Shown: one piece after another, positions 15,873-23,051 of the stretch
How the letters are laid out: each line of letters opens with the position of its first letter
Position numbering within the stretch: the stretch's first letter is position 1
Source: a virus
Strand: one strand, 5' to 3'
IMG/VR virus record: IMGVR_UViG_3300008266_000566
Span: 1 to 24,114 of that record
Length of the DNA stretch: 24,114 nucleotides
Translations under genes and position numbers: made by a program
Notes under the pieces: generated by a model
What the model was told of the DNA's origin: nothing
What the model saw: only the letters and a program-made list of their open reading frames with translations
The model's database searches: none

Positions 15873-15886
15873 TTAATAATAAATAT
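15873..15886 (-). promoter_or_regulatory. Recurrent AT motif upstream of the tail chaperone gene
   Basis: The coding strand reads CATATTTATTATTAAATAA, ending next to the AAGGAG of the chaperone gene. It matches the shared ATATTTATWWWWAAA and lies directly downstream of the tail tube terminator, the expected place for a new promoter. Confidence 0.4.
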
Positions 15887-15896
15887 GTGCGAACAT

Positions 15897-15922
15897 AAAA
15901 TATGGGGGCAAAAACCCCCATA
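15897..15922 (-). terminator. Rho-independent terminator after the tail tube gene
   Basis: Perfect 8-bp inverted repeat TATGGGGG/CCCCCATA (15901-15908 and 15915-15922) with a 6-base loop, followed on the coding strand by TTTTATG. It begins 12 bases after the tube stop. The plus-strand side also runs into T-rich DNA, but no plus-strand gene ends here. Confidence 0.85.
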
Positions 15923-15934
15923 GTTATATATTTT

Positions 15935-16450
15935 TTAGTATTGCAATATTGCGTAATCAAATTTCAAAGTCAATTCGATTGTCATTGCTTCTTCTGTTCC
16001 CCAATCCATTTGGCCAAAGTTTGCATCTGAAATAAATGCTCCTTTTAATGACCAATTTTCAATTTTTTCACCTAATGCAGAAAGTGCATAGAATTCTATA
16101 TCTCGTTTATAATCTGAAGAATATCCATCTCGACCTGTTATTGATTCATGATGGAAACGAATCCATTCCATTACTGCTTGTGCCCCTTCTGTTGTGATAG
16201 GATCATATACTGTAATAGAAACATCGCTCCATCTAGACTTTCCTTTAACTTTTCGGTCAATATTAATATGGTCTAATACAATCTCTCCGTTTGCAATAGT
16301 AGGACGAGCTGCAGCTTTTACTAAGTATGCAGGAATGTTAGTACCTGCCAATTGCATAATAAATCTGTTAGCATACTTCGGTTCCCACGAAAACGCACTA
16401 TTAAATAAATCATTCTGACTAATATCAGGTAAGGTAGGTGTTAATGCCAT
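15935..16450 (-). CDS. Tail tube protein (gp19-like)
   Basis: A 171-residue protein close in length to T4 gp19 (163). It has the typical tube order: N-terminal segment FSWEPKYANRFIMQLAGTNI, a loop AYLVKAAARPTIANGEI, the strand block VLDHINIDRKVKGKSRWSDV and SITVYDPITTEGAQAVMEWI, and a C-terminal strand pair (ENWSLKGAFISDANFGQMDW, IELTLKFDYAILQY). It would stack in hexameric rings inside the sheath and carry DNA. Its start has AAGGA five bases upstream. The gene is bracketed by a terminator on each side and preceded by the AT motif at 16471-16481, so it appears to be a single-gene transcription unit, fitting a protein needed in many copies. Confidence 0.9.
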   Translation of the reverse strand: MALTPTLPDISQNDLFNSAFSWEPKYANRFIMQLAGTNIPAYLVKAAARPTIANGEIVLDHINIDRKVKGKSRWSDVSITVYDPITTEGAQAVMEWIRFHHESITGRDGYSSDYKRDIEFYALSALGEKIENWSLKGAFISDANFGQMDWGTEEAMTIELTLKFDYAILQY

Positions 16451-16470
16451 TTTATTCCTTCATTTCTTTT

Positions 16471-16481
16471 TATATAAATAT
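16471..16481 (-). promoter_or_regulatory. Recurrent AT motif upstream of the tail tube gene
   Basis: The coding strand reads GATATTTATATAAAAAG, nearly identical to the site before the tape measure gene, about 22 bases before the ATG and immediately downstream of the sheath terminator. The plus strand carries TATAAATA at 16473-16480. Confidence 0.5.
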
Positions 16482-16490
16482 CCGCAAAGT

Positions 16491-16516
16491 AAAAAAGGCA
16501 GAACCGAAGTCCTGCC
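16491..16516 (-). terminator. Rho-independent terminator after the tail sheath gene, UUCG loop
   Basis: On the coding strand GGCAGGAC pairs with GTTCTGCC (one G-U pair) around a TTCG tetraloop (16497-16516), followed by TTTTTT (16491-16496). This is a textbook stable hairpin with a U-tract, 27 bases after the sheath stop. Confidence 0.92.
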
Positions 16517-16543
16517 ATTTTAAATCAATTTTATTTTAGAATT

Positions 16544-19015
16544 TTAATCAGGGAAACTTGCTCCAGTTGGTTGAATATTAAAATCTAAAATAATAAACTC
16601 AGCTGTACGGGTCGGTTGAAGAAATATTTGACCGTATAGAATGTTTTGATCAATTAAGTCTGGTGTGTTATTTGTTTGATCCATTACTACACGAAATGCA
16701 TTTAATCCTTGCTGTGCTTTTACTCTATCTAAATATGGATTAACAATTGCTAAGAATCTCAAACGTGTTGCATCGGTATTTTGTTCAAATACTAAATATC
16801 TAGTTGAGGAAGCAATAAATTTCTTAACCGTAAGCAACAAACGACGCACATTGACGCGGTCTAATGCACTTGGAACACCTTGCAATGTCTTTTGCCCCCA
16901 GATAACTACTCCTTCGTTAGGGAAGTTGGCAATAGGATTAACACGGGCTTCATACAAGGTGTCTCGAGCTGATTGATTAAGATTGATATAAGTATCAGAT
17001 ACTGTAGTCAATCCTCCACGCGTCAAACCAGCTGGTGCGTACCATGGTGCTGCTACTTGATCATTAAATGCCAATACCCCTGGTACTACTACGCTAGGCG
17101 GTACCCATAATGGAACGTTCTTTGCAGGATTAAGAATTCTTAACCATGGCCAATATGTTGATGTATAATTGCTATCAATGGTAGCTACTTGGCTTGTTAC
17201 TGTGGTTAACGAATCTGTTAATGCATTTGAGTCCATTACATAAAATGAATCTTGTCGTGTTTCAACTAAGTTACGAGCTTCGGTTGTTACTACACTATGC
17301 AAACTATCGATAATCCCAGGAGTAATAAGCATATTGATATCATAATAATCAGTATTGCTTAACAATGTAAATGCTTTGTTATATGCTTTGGTTCCCGGGG
17401 TAGTTGTACCGGAACAATTAAATCCAAATGTATTGTTACTAGTTATGTTAGTTCCAGAATACTTTTTAAGATTTGGTTTTGCTCCATCAAATCCACCTTG
17501 GAATGGCACAATAAATTTTCTAGTTGATATAGCAACGTTAGTTGTGAATGTACCTCCAGTCAATGCAGATTCCAAAGACCCGGAATAAGCAGTAGTCGAT
17601 GTTGGGAAATTTGCTGCAGCATCTTGATTAATGTTTCCTAGATAGAAATCAGTGTTGCTACCTGTATTGCTACCAGATGACGGTAATGGTGCTAAGTAAT
17701 TTAAGTTGTTAACCGTGCTAAAATTAAATCCAAAATAAGTATTTGGCGAATATGTTACAACGACTTGTGATGTTTGATATGTAGCAGCTGTTAAATTCAA
17801 TGAACCAGATGCCATTGGAATTGGAGCTTCTGGAGCTCGAAACCCAAACGGTACCAAAGTATTTTCATTGGTTTTAGTAGATACCCCGGTAGAAACTTGT
17901 ACTCGAATAAATCTTGAAATGTTTGGATAATCGCCATTAGGTATGATATCGTTATTGTCAGAAATTGTTTGATAGCGATCACCAATAACTCTAGCAATAT
18001 ATCTAGGCGAATCTGGATTCAAGTTTACATTTAAGAATGTCTCTACGATATCTGGATTTCTATCAGTGTCTTCTGATGAATATGGAGATCCAGGAATGTT
18101 AGTAGTGTTAACACGACGAACTTCTACAGTGAATGTTCCATATCCAGCTGGATCAGATACTTCAGTAGATGTTTTCACATCACGTATACCAACTTTAACC
18201 TCATGGTTTACAGAAGTACCATGTGATAATGTATGAAACTTAAAAAGATCTTTTGCAACACTTCCAATTTTTTGTGAAGTAATCCATGGAGTGGCTGCAG
18301 TTGAATAGTCTGATAAGAATTCATAATTTGATAATAAAGCTAATTCTGTAGTAATATTACCAGCATTAGCAAATGCAGCATACGCAGTTGGATTTGCATA
18401 TAATGCGTATACTGGATAATCTACTGATTTAGGACCAGTACCGAATACTTTGTTAACATAGTTATTTGCATTTGGATTGATTGATGCTGAGATTGCAACA
18501 TCTTTTGCTACTAAAAATGAACCATCAAATCCAATTGCATCATCCTGTGCTGCAGTAAACGATCCAGATACTTTAATTGCAAATGAACCAGAGCCACCAT
18601 CTAATAATACTGCATTTTCAAATATTTGACTAGTGCCATCTTGTGTTACTGGTTGTGTTGGATGTAATACGTGAGTTACAACTTCTACCTTACCTGCACC
18701 GGATCCAGATTTAGCAATAACTGCTAATGCACCATTGGTTAATTTATATCCATCTTCATAGAGAAGACGTGTTACTGTGATTACACTTCCATTACGCAAA
18801 TAATCTTGTACTACAAAAGGCACATATGAATCATCAGTATATGATCCAAATGTTGCAATAAATTCTGAGTAGTTTCTTATTTGGGTAGGGATTAATGCAG
18901 GACCTTTTACAGTTGGTCCTATTACTGCTGCACCGATTGCAGCAACACCGCCGGCTAAAAATGACTGATCTACTTCATTTGTAAATACGCCGGGCGAAAC
19001 AATTCTTTCTGCCAT
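16544..19015 (-). CDS. Tail sheath protein (gp18-like)
   Basis: An 823-residue sheath protein, longer than T4 gp18 (about 659). The N-terminus RIVSPGVFTNEVDQSFLAGG is the conserved sheath start, and FGSYTDDSYVPFVVQDYLRN follows. The conserved C-terminal domain is clear: NEGVVIWGQKTLQGVPSALD, VNVRRLLLTVKKFIASSTRY, VFEQNTDATRLRFLAIVNPY and the final strand TAEFIILDFNIQPTGASFPD. The long middle (about 100-560), rich in Ser/Thr/Asn, would be the surface-exposed inserted domains and accounts for the extra length. The sheath contracts to push the tube through the cell envelope. It has a strong ribosome site (AGGAG, seven bases before the ATG), the AT motif upstream and a strong terminator downstream. 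Confidence 0.93.
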   Translation of the reverse strand: MAERIVSPGVFTNEVDQSFLAGGVAAIGAAVIGPTVKGPALIPTQIRNYSEFIATFGSYTDDSYVPFVVQDYLRNGSVITVTRLLYEDGYKLTNGALAVIAKSGSGAGKVEVVTHVLHPTQPVTQDGTSQIFENAVLLDGGSGSFAIKVSGSFTAAQDDAIGFDGSFLVAKDVAISASINPNANNYVNKVFGTGPKSVDYPVYALYANPTAYAAFANAGNITTELALLSNYEFLSDYSTAATPWITSQKIGSVAKDLFKFHTLSHGTSVNHEVKVGIRDVKTSTEVSDPAGYGTFTVEVRRVNTTNIPGSPYSSEDTDRNPDIVETFLNVNLNPDSPRYIARVIGDRYQTISDNNDIIPNGDYPNISRFIRVQVSTGVSTKTNENTLVPFGFRAPEAPIPMASGSLNLTAATYQTSQVVVTYSPNTYFGFNFSTVNNLNYLAPLPSSGSNTGSNTDFYLGNINQDAAANFPTSTTAYSGSLESALTGGTFTTNVAISTRKFIVPFQGGFDGAKPNLKKYSGTNITSNNTFGFNCSGTTTPGTKAYNKAFTLLSNTDYYDINMLITPGIIDSLHSVVTTEARNLVETRQDSFYVMDSNALTDSLTTVTSQVATIDSNYTSTYWPWLRILNPAKNVPLWVPPSVVVPGVLAFNDQVAAPWYAPAGLTRGGLTTVSDTYINLNQSARDTLYEARVNPIANFPNEGVVIWGQKTLQGVPSALDRVNVRRLLLTVKKFIASSTRYLVFEQNTDATRLRFLAIVNPYLDRVKAQQGLNAFRVVMDQTNNTPDLIDQNILYGQIFLQPTRTAEFIILDFNIQPTGASFPD

Positions 19016-19034
19016 TAATATACTCCTATGATTT

Positions 19035-19046
19035 TATAATAAATAT
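19035..19046 (-). promoter_or_regulatory. Recurrent AT motif upstream of the tail sheath gene
   Basis: The coding strand reads CATATTTATTATAAAATC, about 20-30 bases before the sheath ATG and between the coiled-coil gene stop and the AGGAG site. It fits ATATTTATWWWWAAA; the plus strand has AATAAATAT rather than the exact TATAAATA. Confidence 0.4.
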
Positions 19047-19065
19047 GGATTAAACAAGCCAAACC

Positions 19066-19335
19066 TTATTGGGCAGTAGTGAATGTCCCATCAACAATAT
19101 TAATTTCGCCTTCGCCGTAACGGTCTTTTAATTTTTGTAACAATTCTTGCTCTTGTTCTCTTAATGAATCGAATCTACGAATTGCATCTGCTTCCTGGGA
19201 TTCTAACTGTTCAACACGTTGTTTAGCAAATTGTTTTTCGATGGAAATATTTCCTACTATGGAAACTAATTCGGCAAATTTTTGTTGCAATTCTTGTATT
19301 GAATCTACATGTTCTTTATCTAATTTTCTTGTCAT
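19066..19335 (-). CDS. Small coiled-coil protein, function unknown
   Basis: An 89-residue protein predicted to be one long helix. Heptad-like hydrophobic spacing runs from about residue 10 to 70 (VDSIQELQQKFAELVSIVGN, QRVEQLESQEADAIRRFDSL, EQEQELLQKLKDRYG), followed by an acidic, strand-like tail (GEINIVDGTFTTAQ). No cysteine, signal or membrane segment is present. It lies between the glycine-rich adhesin-like genes and the sheath, so a tail or virion assembly role, perhaps a scaffold or connector, is possible, but no family is recognised. Confidence 0.7.
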   Translation of the reverse strand: MTRKLDKEHVDSIQELQQKFAELVSIVGNISIEKQFAKQRVEQLESQEADAIRRFDSLREQEQELLQKLKDRYGEGEINIVDGTFTTAQ

Positions 19336-19383
19336 ACAAAACCTTTTCTTGATATAATAAGAAATATTATTTCAAAAACCAAA

Positions 19384-20367
19384 TTACCAACTAGTAATAA
19401 TGACTACACCATCACCACCATTGCCACCACGACCACCTGTGGTGCCAGCACCTCCACCTCCACCACCGCAACCGTATCCTCCAGGCCCACCTGCACCACC
19501 AATATTAGCACTTGAGGAACCACCTCCGGTGCCGCCGGTGTTTAGGAAAGGTTTAAGAGATTTATATCCGGCATTGCCTGACGATCCACCACCGGCTGCA
19601 CCAATACCTCCGGCTATAGTATTTCTAAAACTCCCACCTTCAAAATCAACAGCTGCTTGTAGAGTTATACCCCCACCATCACCTTGTGTGGTGTTTGAGC
19701 CACCGCCGCCACCAGACCCACCAGATGTTACATTAATATTCCATACTGCATTTTGGTTTCCTGGGTTGGGTACTGCTGGGGTTCCGCCTCCTTGTCCGGC
19801 CTGGCCGTTGTACCCTGTTGTGCCGGCACCTGCATTTGTGAAAAATCCTAACTTTGCTACTGGTCCTGCATTAGTTACACTAACTGGAGATCCCTGTGAA
19901 CCGCCGCCACCTGCTGTGGATGTACCTGGTGATCCTCCGGCACCACCAGTAGTTCCTATAAGTACATTTGGAGTGGATATTGCTGGGCTAGTGGCACTAA
20001 TTCCTAAGGAAACATATGATAATCCACCCTGGTCTCCAATAATTGTAGCAGCCCCTCCTCGGCCACCAACACCAGCACTTACTTTTAAAATATTAGGTAA
20101 AAATATTGCAGGGATAATAACAGAACTGATTCCGCCGCTACCTCCTCCGCCGCCACCGCCTTTATTGTTAGCGCCAGAAAAACCACCTCCACCTCCTCCG
20201 CCAGCGCCTATGCATAGTATATGTACCATAGTAACACCTGAAGGTTTAACCCAATTTTGCCAACGGACTGCTGAGTTAGTAGTTGCAATAGCAAAAAACA
20301 TTTGCACATCGCTGTTGAATTGAGGTGGTAAAAAACCAAAATCCGAGGGTGGGTTTCCAAATAACAT
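19384..20367 (-). CDS. Glycine-rich adhesin-like virion protein, copy 2
   Basis: A 327-residue protein built of glycine runs (CIGAGGGGGGGFSG, KGGGGGGGSGGISS, GGCGGGGGG, GRGGNGGDG) separated by short strands. The first 50 residues (MLFGNPPSDFGFLPPQFNSD then WQNWVKPSGVTMVHILCIG) form a non-repetitive cap, and the protein ends DGVVIITSW. Long Gly-rich runs recall the polyglycine type II sandwich of distal tail-fibre adhesins such as Salmonella phage S16 gp38, which bind host surface receptors; this is an analogy in composition. It is a paralogue of the gene at 20372-21385, four bases upstream. Because of GGN codons it is much richer in G+C than its neighbours and leaves long proline-rich antisense frames that should not be annotated. 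Confidence 0.75.
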   Translation of the reverse strand: MLFGNPPSDFGFLPPQFNSDVQMFFAIATTNSAVRWQNWVKPSGVTMVHILCIGAGGGGGGGFSGANNKGGGGGGGSGGISSVIIPAIFLPNILKVSAGVGGRGGAATIIGDQGGLSYVSLGISATSPAISTPNVLIGTTGGAGGSPGTSTAGGGGSQGSPVSVTNAGPVAKLGFFTNAGAGTTGYNGQAGQGGGTPAVPNPGNQNAVWNINVTSGGSGGGGGSNTTQGDGGGITLQAAVDFEGGSFRNTIAGGIGAAGGGSSGNAGYKSLKPFLNTGGTGGGSSSANIGGAGGPGGYGCGGGGGGAGTTGGRGGNGGDGVVIITSW

Positions 20368-20371
20368 ATGT

Positions 20372-21385
20372 TTACCAACTAATTATCATAATCAAACCAT
20401 CACCACCATTACCGCCACGTCCTCCTGTGGTACCAGCACCTCCACCACCACCACCGCAACCGCGGCCGCCTGGGCCTCCATCACCGCCAATTTGATCCGA
20501 TGCTGAACCTCCACCAGTGCCGCCTGTTTGGAGAAAGGGTTTAAATAAGTTAACACCAGCATTGCCATTACCACCGGCGATCGTAGCCGATCCTGCGGTA
20601 CCTCCATTCATAAAATTAGTTGCGGGTGTAAGAGTACCATCTGCAAAATCCACATTCCCTTGAAGACTTATCGTTCCCCCAGCAAACCCCGTATTTACGG
20701 TAGTACCTACTCCGCCACCACCTGTACCACCAGATAACATAAACGTGTTAAATACACTAGCTATTGAACCTCCAACTGCACCCGTTGGGACTCCGCCATT
20801 ATTTCCAGGTTGTCCTGCATATCCCGCGTTTGCTGCTGTTCCGTTGTTTGAGAAAAATCCCAATTTACCAATTGGACCTAATTGTGCTATAGTGGTTACG
20901 CTTGCTCCGGTACCCGCTGCACCAACAGCAACCGCAGTACCAAGTCCACCACCAACACCACCAAAAGCTCGAAGAATCATATTCGGGATGGTTATTCCTG
21001 AAGTTATGGCGGATCCTAGTGCTATGTAAGATGGATTACCATTTGTTCCTGCGGCGCCAGGGGCACCTCTTCCACCGGTGCCTACTGCTATTTTTAAAGA
21101 ATCTGGTAATAGGGTTGAAGCTAGCATTAGGGAGGTTAAGGCACCAGATCCTCCACCACCACCACCGCCTCTCTGGTTACCAGATGCTGCAGAGTGGCCT
21201 GCTCCGCCGGCTCCACCTCCACCAATGCAAAGCATATACACCATAGATGTACCACGTGGTTTAGTCCAATTCTGCCAGTTTAGGGCAGCGGTAACATTAG
21301 TACCGTGTGGAGCAAATACTTGTACATCTCCTTTAAAGTTAGGAGGTAAAAACCCAAAGTCAGATGAAGAATTTCCAAAAAACAT
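20372..21385 (-). CDS. Glycine-rich adhesin-like virion protein, copy 1
   Basis: A 337-residue paralogue of the downstream gene: same N-terminal cap (MFFGNSSSDFGFLPPNFKGD, NWQNWTKPRGTSMVYMLCIG), same glycine-run layout and nearly the same ending (GRGCGGGGGGAGTTGGRGG then DGLIMIISW). The ends are the most conserved parts while the middle strands between glycine runs differ (for example SGALTSLMLASTLLPDSLKI here and SGGISSVIIPAIFLPNILKV in copy 2). This suggests a fixed attachment and framework with a varying receptor-facing part. The fibre or adhesin role is inferred from composition and from position at the end of the fibre block. Confidence 0.75.
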   Translation of the reverse strand: MFFGNSSSDFGFLPPNFKGDVQVFAPHGTNVTAALNWQNWTKPRGTSMVYMLCIGGGGAGGAGHSAASGNQRGGGGGGGSGALTSLMLASTLLPDSLKIAVGTGGRGAPGAAGTNGNPSYIALGSAITSGITIPNMILRAFGGVGGGLGTAVAVGAAGTGASVTTIAQLGPIGKLGFFSNNGTAANAGYAGQPGNNGGVPTGAVGGSIASVFNTFMLSGGTGGGGVGTTVNTGFAGGTISLQGNVDFADGTLTPATNFMNGGTAGSATIAGGNGNAGVNLFKPFLQTGGTGGGSASDQIGGDGGPGGRGCGGGGGGAGTTGGRGGNGGDGLIMIISW

Positions 21386-21398
21386 AAACTATTATTTT

Positions 21399-21857
21399 TT
21401 AATAATCACCACCAAATACTATTGCTTGCCACGATTGGTTAGTTGTTTGAGCAATATGTTGCGATACTAAGATGTAGTGAGATGCGGGTATTGCTAAATT
21501 AAGTGGAATTTCATAGTAGTTAACTGCGTTAATACTATTGGCAGCTGATATAATAGGGACAGATATTTCTGCTAGTAATGCTGTGTTAGCAGCAGTTGGT
21601 GTTCCTGTATTTACACTACTCAAAAATACACGTAATGTAGTTGCAACTGAGTTGACTGCTGCGGCTGATGATACGGGAATAAATCTTACACGCTGTACAA
21701 AGCTACCATTTGCTCCTGCGGTAAACGCAAGGAATTGATCCGTGCCTATAGCGTTTGCTGCAGATCCATCAGATCTTACTAATGCAGCAGTTGTTGTAAT
21801 TTTTACATCACCAATGTTTGGTGTTAATGCGAATATTGGACTTGTGTTAGCTGGCAT
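21399..21857 (-). CDS. Small beta-rich virion protein, family unknown
   Basis: A 152-residue protein with regular strands and small residues: DVKITTTAALVRSDGSAANA, GTDQFLAFTAGANGSFVQRV, RFIPVSS, TLRVFLSSVNTG, ALLAEISVPI, YYEIPLNLAIPASHYILVSQ, and the end WQAIVFGGDY. This is a likely jelly-roll or beta-sandwich fold of the kind found in phage fibre-associated or decoration proteins. No signal peptide or enzyme motif is seen. It is between the C1q-like fibre gene and the glycine-rich genes and is preceded by an exact copy of the recurrent AT motif, so it is probably highly expressed late. Role unproven. Confidence 0.65.
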   Translation of the reverse strand: MPANTSPIFALTPNIGDVKITTTAALVRSDGSAANAIGTDQFLAFTAGANGSFVQRVRFIPVSSAAAVNSVATTLRVFLSSVNTGTPTAANTALLAEISVPIISAANSINAVNYYEIPLNLAIPASHYILVSQHIAQTTNQSWQAIVFGGDY

Positions 21858-21870
21858 AATTTATTTCTTT

Positions 21871-21883
21871 TATTATAAATATT
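21871..21883 (-). promoter_or_regulatory. Recurrent AT motif upstream of the small beta-rich virion gene
   Basis: The coding strand reads AATATTTATAATAAAAG about 16 bases before the ATG, overlapping the stop of the fibre gene. The plus strand carries TATAAATA at 21874-21881. Confidence 0.45.
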
Positions 21884-23036
21884 AAAATCCGGAAAACGGA
21901 TACATTATCTGTGTTATTGATATGACTTTACCTAAATCAACACTGCCTCCAGTTGCTGTTGAATTTATTGTTACGTCTCCAGTACCACCGGTTGGTGATA
22001 TTGTGATATTTGTTCCTGCTACAATAGAAGTAACTCCCCCTGGTGCACCTGCCGATCCAGATGGACCTGTCGGACCTGCTACACCTTCCATTTTAGTTAC
22101 ACTCAATACGGTATTGTTTGCTACACCGGTAGAGGTGGCAGGATATCTTGCTACTAGCGAAACGTAGTCGTTAGCGTTTAACAGTGTAAGTATGTCGGCA
22201 CTTGCTACTACTTTATCGGTACTAGAATTCTTTCCTGCAACTAAGCTACCGCTTAAATTATTCCCAACACCATTCTTTGATACTGCAAATTCAAAATCAC
22301 TAACTGTTCCTGGCCCTACATCTGCATGATAATGGATTAAATACAATCCAGACGAATAAACATAGATTCTTTCAGTATTAGTGTTATCGTGTGATATTAT
22401 AGACGGTTGGTTTTCTACATCAGTTGCGTCAAAAGTTATTGCTACTACAGAATTGGTTAGAGTGTATCCGGTGGTTCTTCGTACTTGTACCGATGCTAAA
22501 TTGCCGGTAGAATATGGTGCATATGATGCACTTGTTGCCGTACCTAGTAAACTTCCTGTTATACCACCGGTTACGTACAGTGAACCAGTTATTTGGGTAT
22601 TGCTATCAATGCTGACTACAGTACCGGTATCTGTTATATTTGAACTAGTTATATGTTCACCTAAATCTCCGGCTTGTCCTTTGGTTAGTCGGTTAGCAGC
22701 AATTGTAAGTTCATTTCCAATACTATTAAAGGTTTGCGGCCCCATTATTAAAACAGAACTCGTTGTAGCTGCAGCTGGGGCACTTTGATGTACATATATC
22801 CATTGATTGTTTTGAGAATCAAAAAGCAATGAACCTGAAAGCATTGGGGAAGATCCAGAGTCTGCTACTGCGATACCTCCGTATCTTAGTGGGGCTGCAT
22901 TAGTATTAAGTGTTATAATATTAGTCCCGACGTTTAGTTGAGACGATGTTATGTATAGTATAGATGATGTTGCCGCAGTAAGATTTGTTACTGATAATTT
23001 ACTGAAGCTACCACTATCTGCGTAAAATGTACTCAT
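21882..23036 (-). CDS. Tail fibre protein with C1q-like domain and collagen-like stretch
   Basis: A 384-residue fibre. Residues 1-180 are Ser/Thr-rich strands with typical fibre phrases (FYADSGSFSKLSVTNLTAA; QITGSLYVTGGITGSLLGTA). About 190-316 looks like a C1q/TNF-type jelly roll: RRTTGYTLTNSVVAITFDAT, RIYVYSSGLYLIHYHADVG, FEFAVSKNGVGNN, and DILTLLNANDYVSLVARYPA. A collagen-like Gly-x-y run follows (GVAGPTGPSGSAGAPGG, 318-334), then the fibre motif VTSIVAGTNITISPTGGTGD. Such trimeric parts stiffen fibres and bind surface sugars or proteins. It sits next to the YadA-like repeat fibre, so both probably belong to one host-contact complex. The domain call is by pattern and may be refined by structure prediction. 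Confidence 0.7.
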   Translation of the reverse strand: MSTFYADSGSFSKLSVTNLTAATSSILYITSSQLNVGTNIITLNTNAAPLRYGGIAVADSGSSPMLSGSLLFDSQNNQWIYVHQSAPAAATTSSVLIMGPQTFNSIGNELTIAANRLTKGQAGDLGEHITSSNITDTGTVVSIDSNTQITGSLYVTGGITGSLLGTATSASYAPYSTGNLASVQVRRTTGYTLTNSVVAITFDATDVENQPSIISHDNTNTERIYVYSSGLYLIHYHADVGPGTVSDFEFAVSKNGVGNNLSGSLVAGKNSSTDKVVASADILTLLNANDYVSLVARYPATSTGVANNTVLSVTKMEGVAGPTGPSGSAGAPGGVTSIVAGTNITISPTGGTGDVTINSTATGGSVDLGKVISITQIMYPFSGF

Positions 23037-23040
23037 ATAT

Positions 23041-23048
23041 TATAAATA
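23041..23048 (-). promoter_or_regulatory. Recurrent AT motif upstream of the C1q-like fibre gene
   Basis: The coding strand reads GATATTTATAATATATG, in which the final ATG is the start codon. The gap between the two fibre genes is only 15 bases. At this site the motif is too near the ATG for a normal leader, so it may be a chance match or signal something other than transcription start. Confidence 0.3.
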
Positions 23049-23051
23049 TCT

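Noticed and set aside
19400-20323. Long plus-strand proline-rich open frame of 307 codons opposite the glycine-rich gene
   Set aside because: It is the antisense of GGN glycine codons, which always read as proline-rich. It has no ribosome site and lies opposite a well-supported gene in a one-strand region. The same holds for plus-strand frames at 20745-21470.
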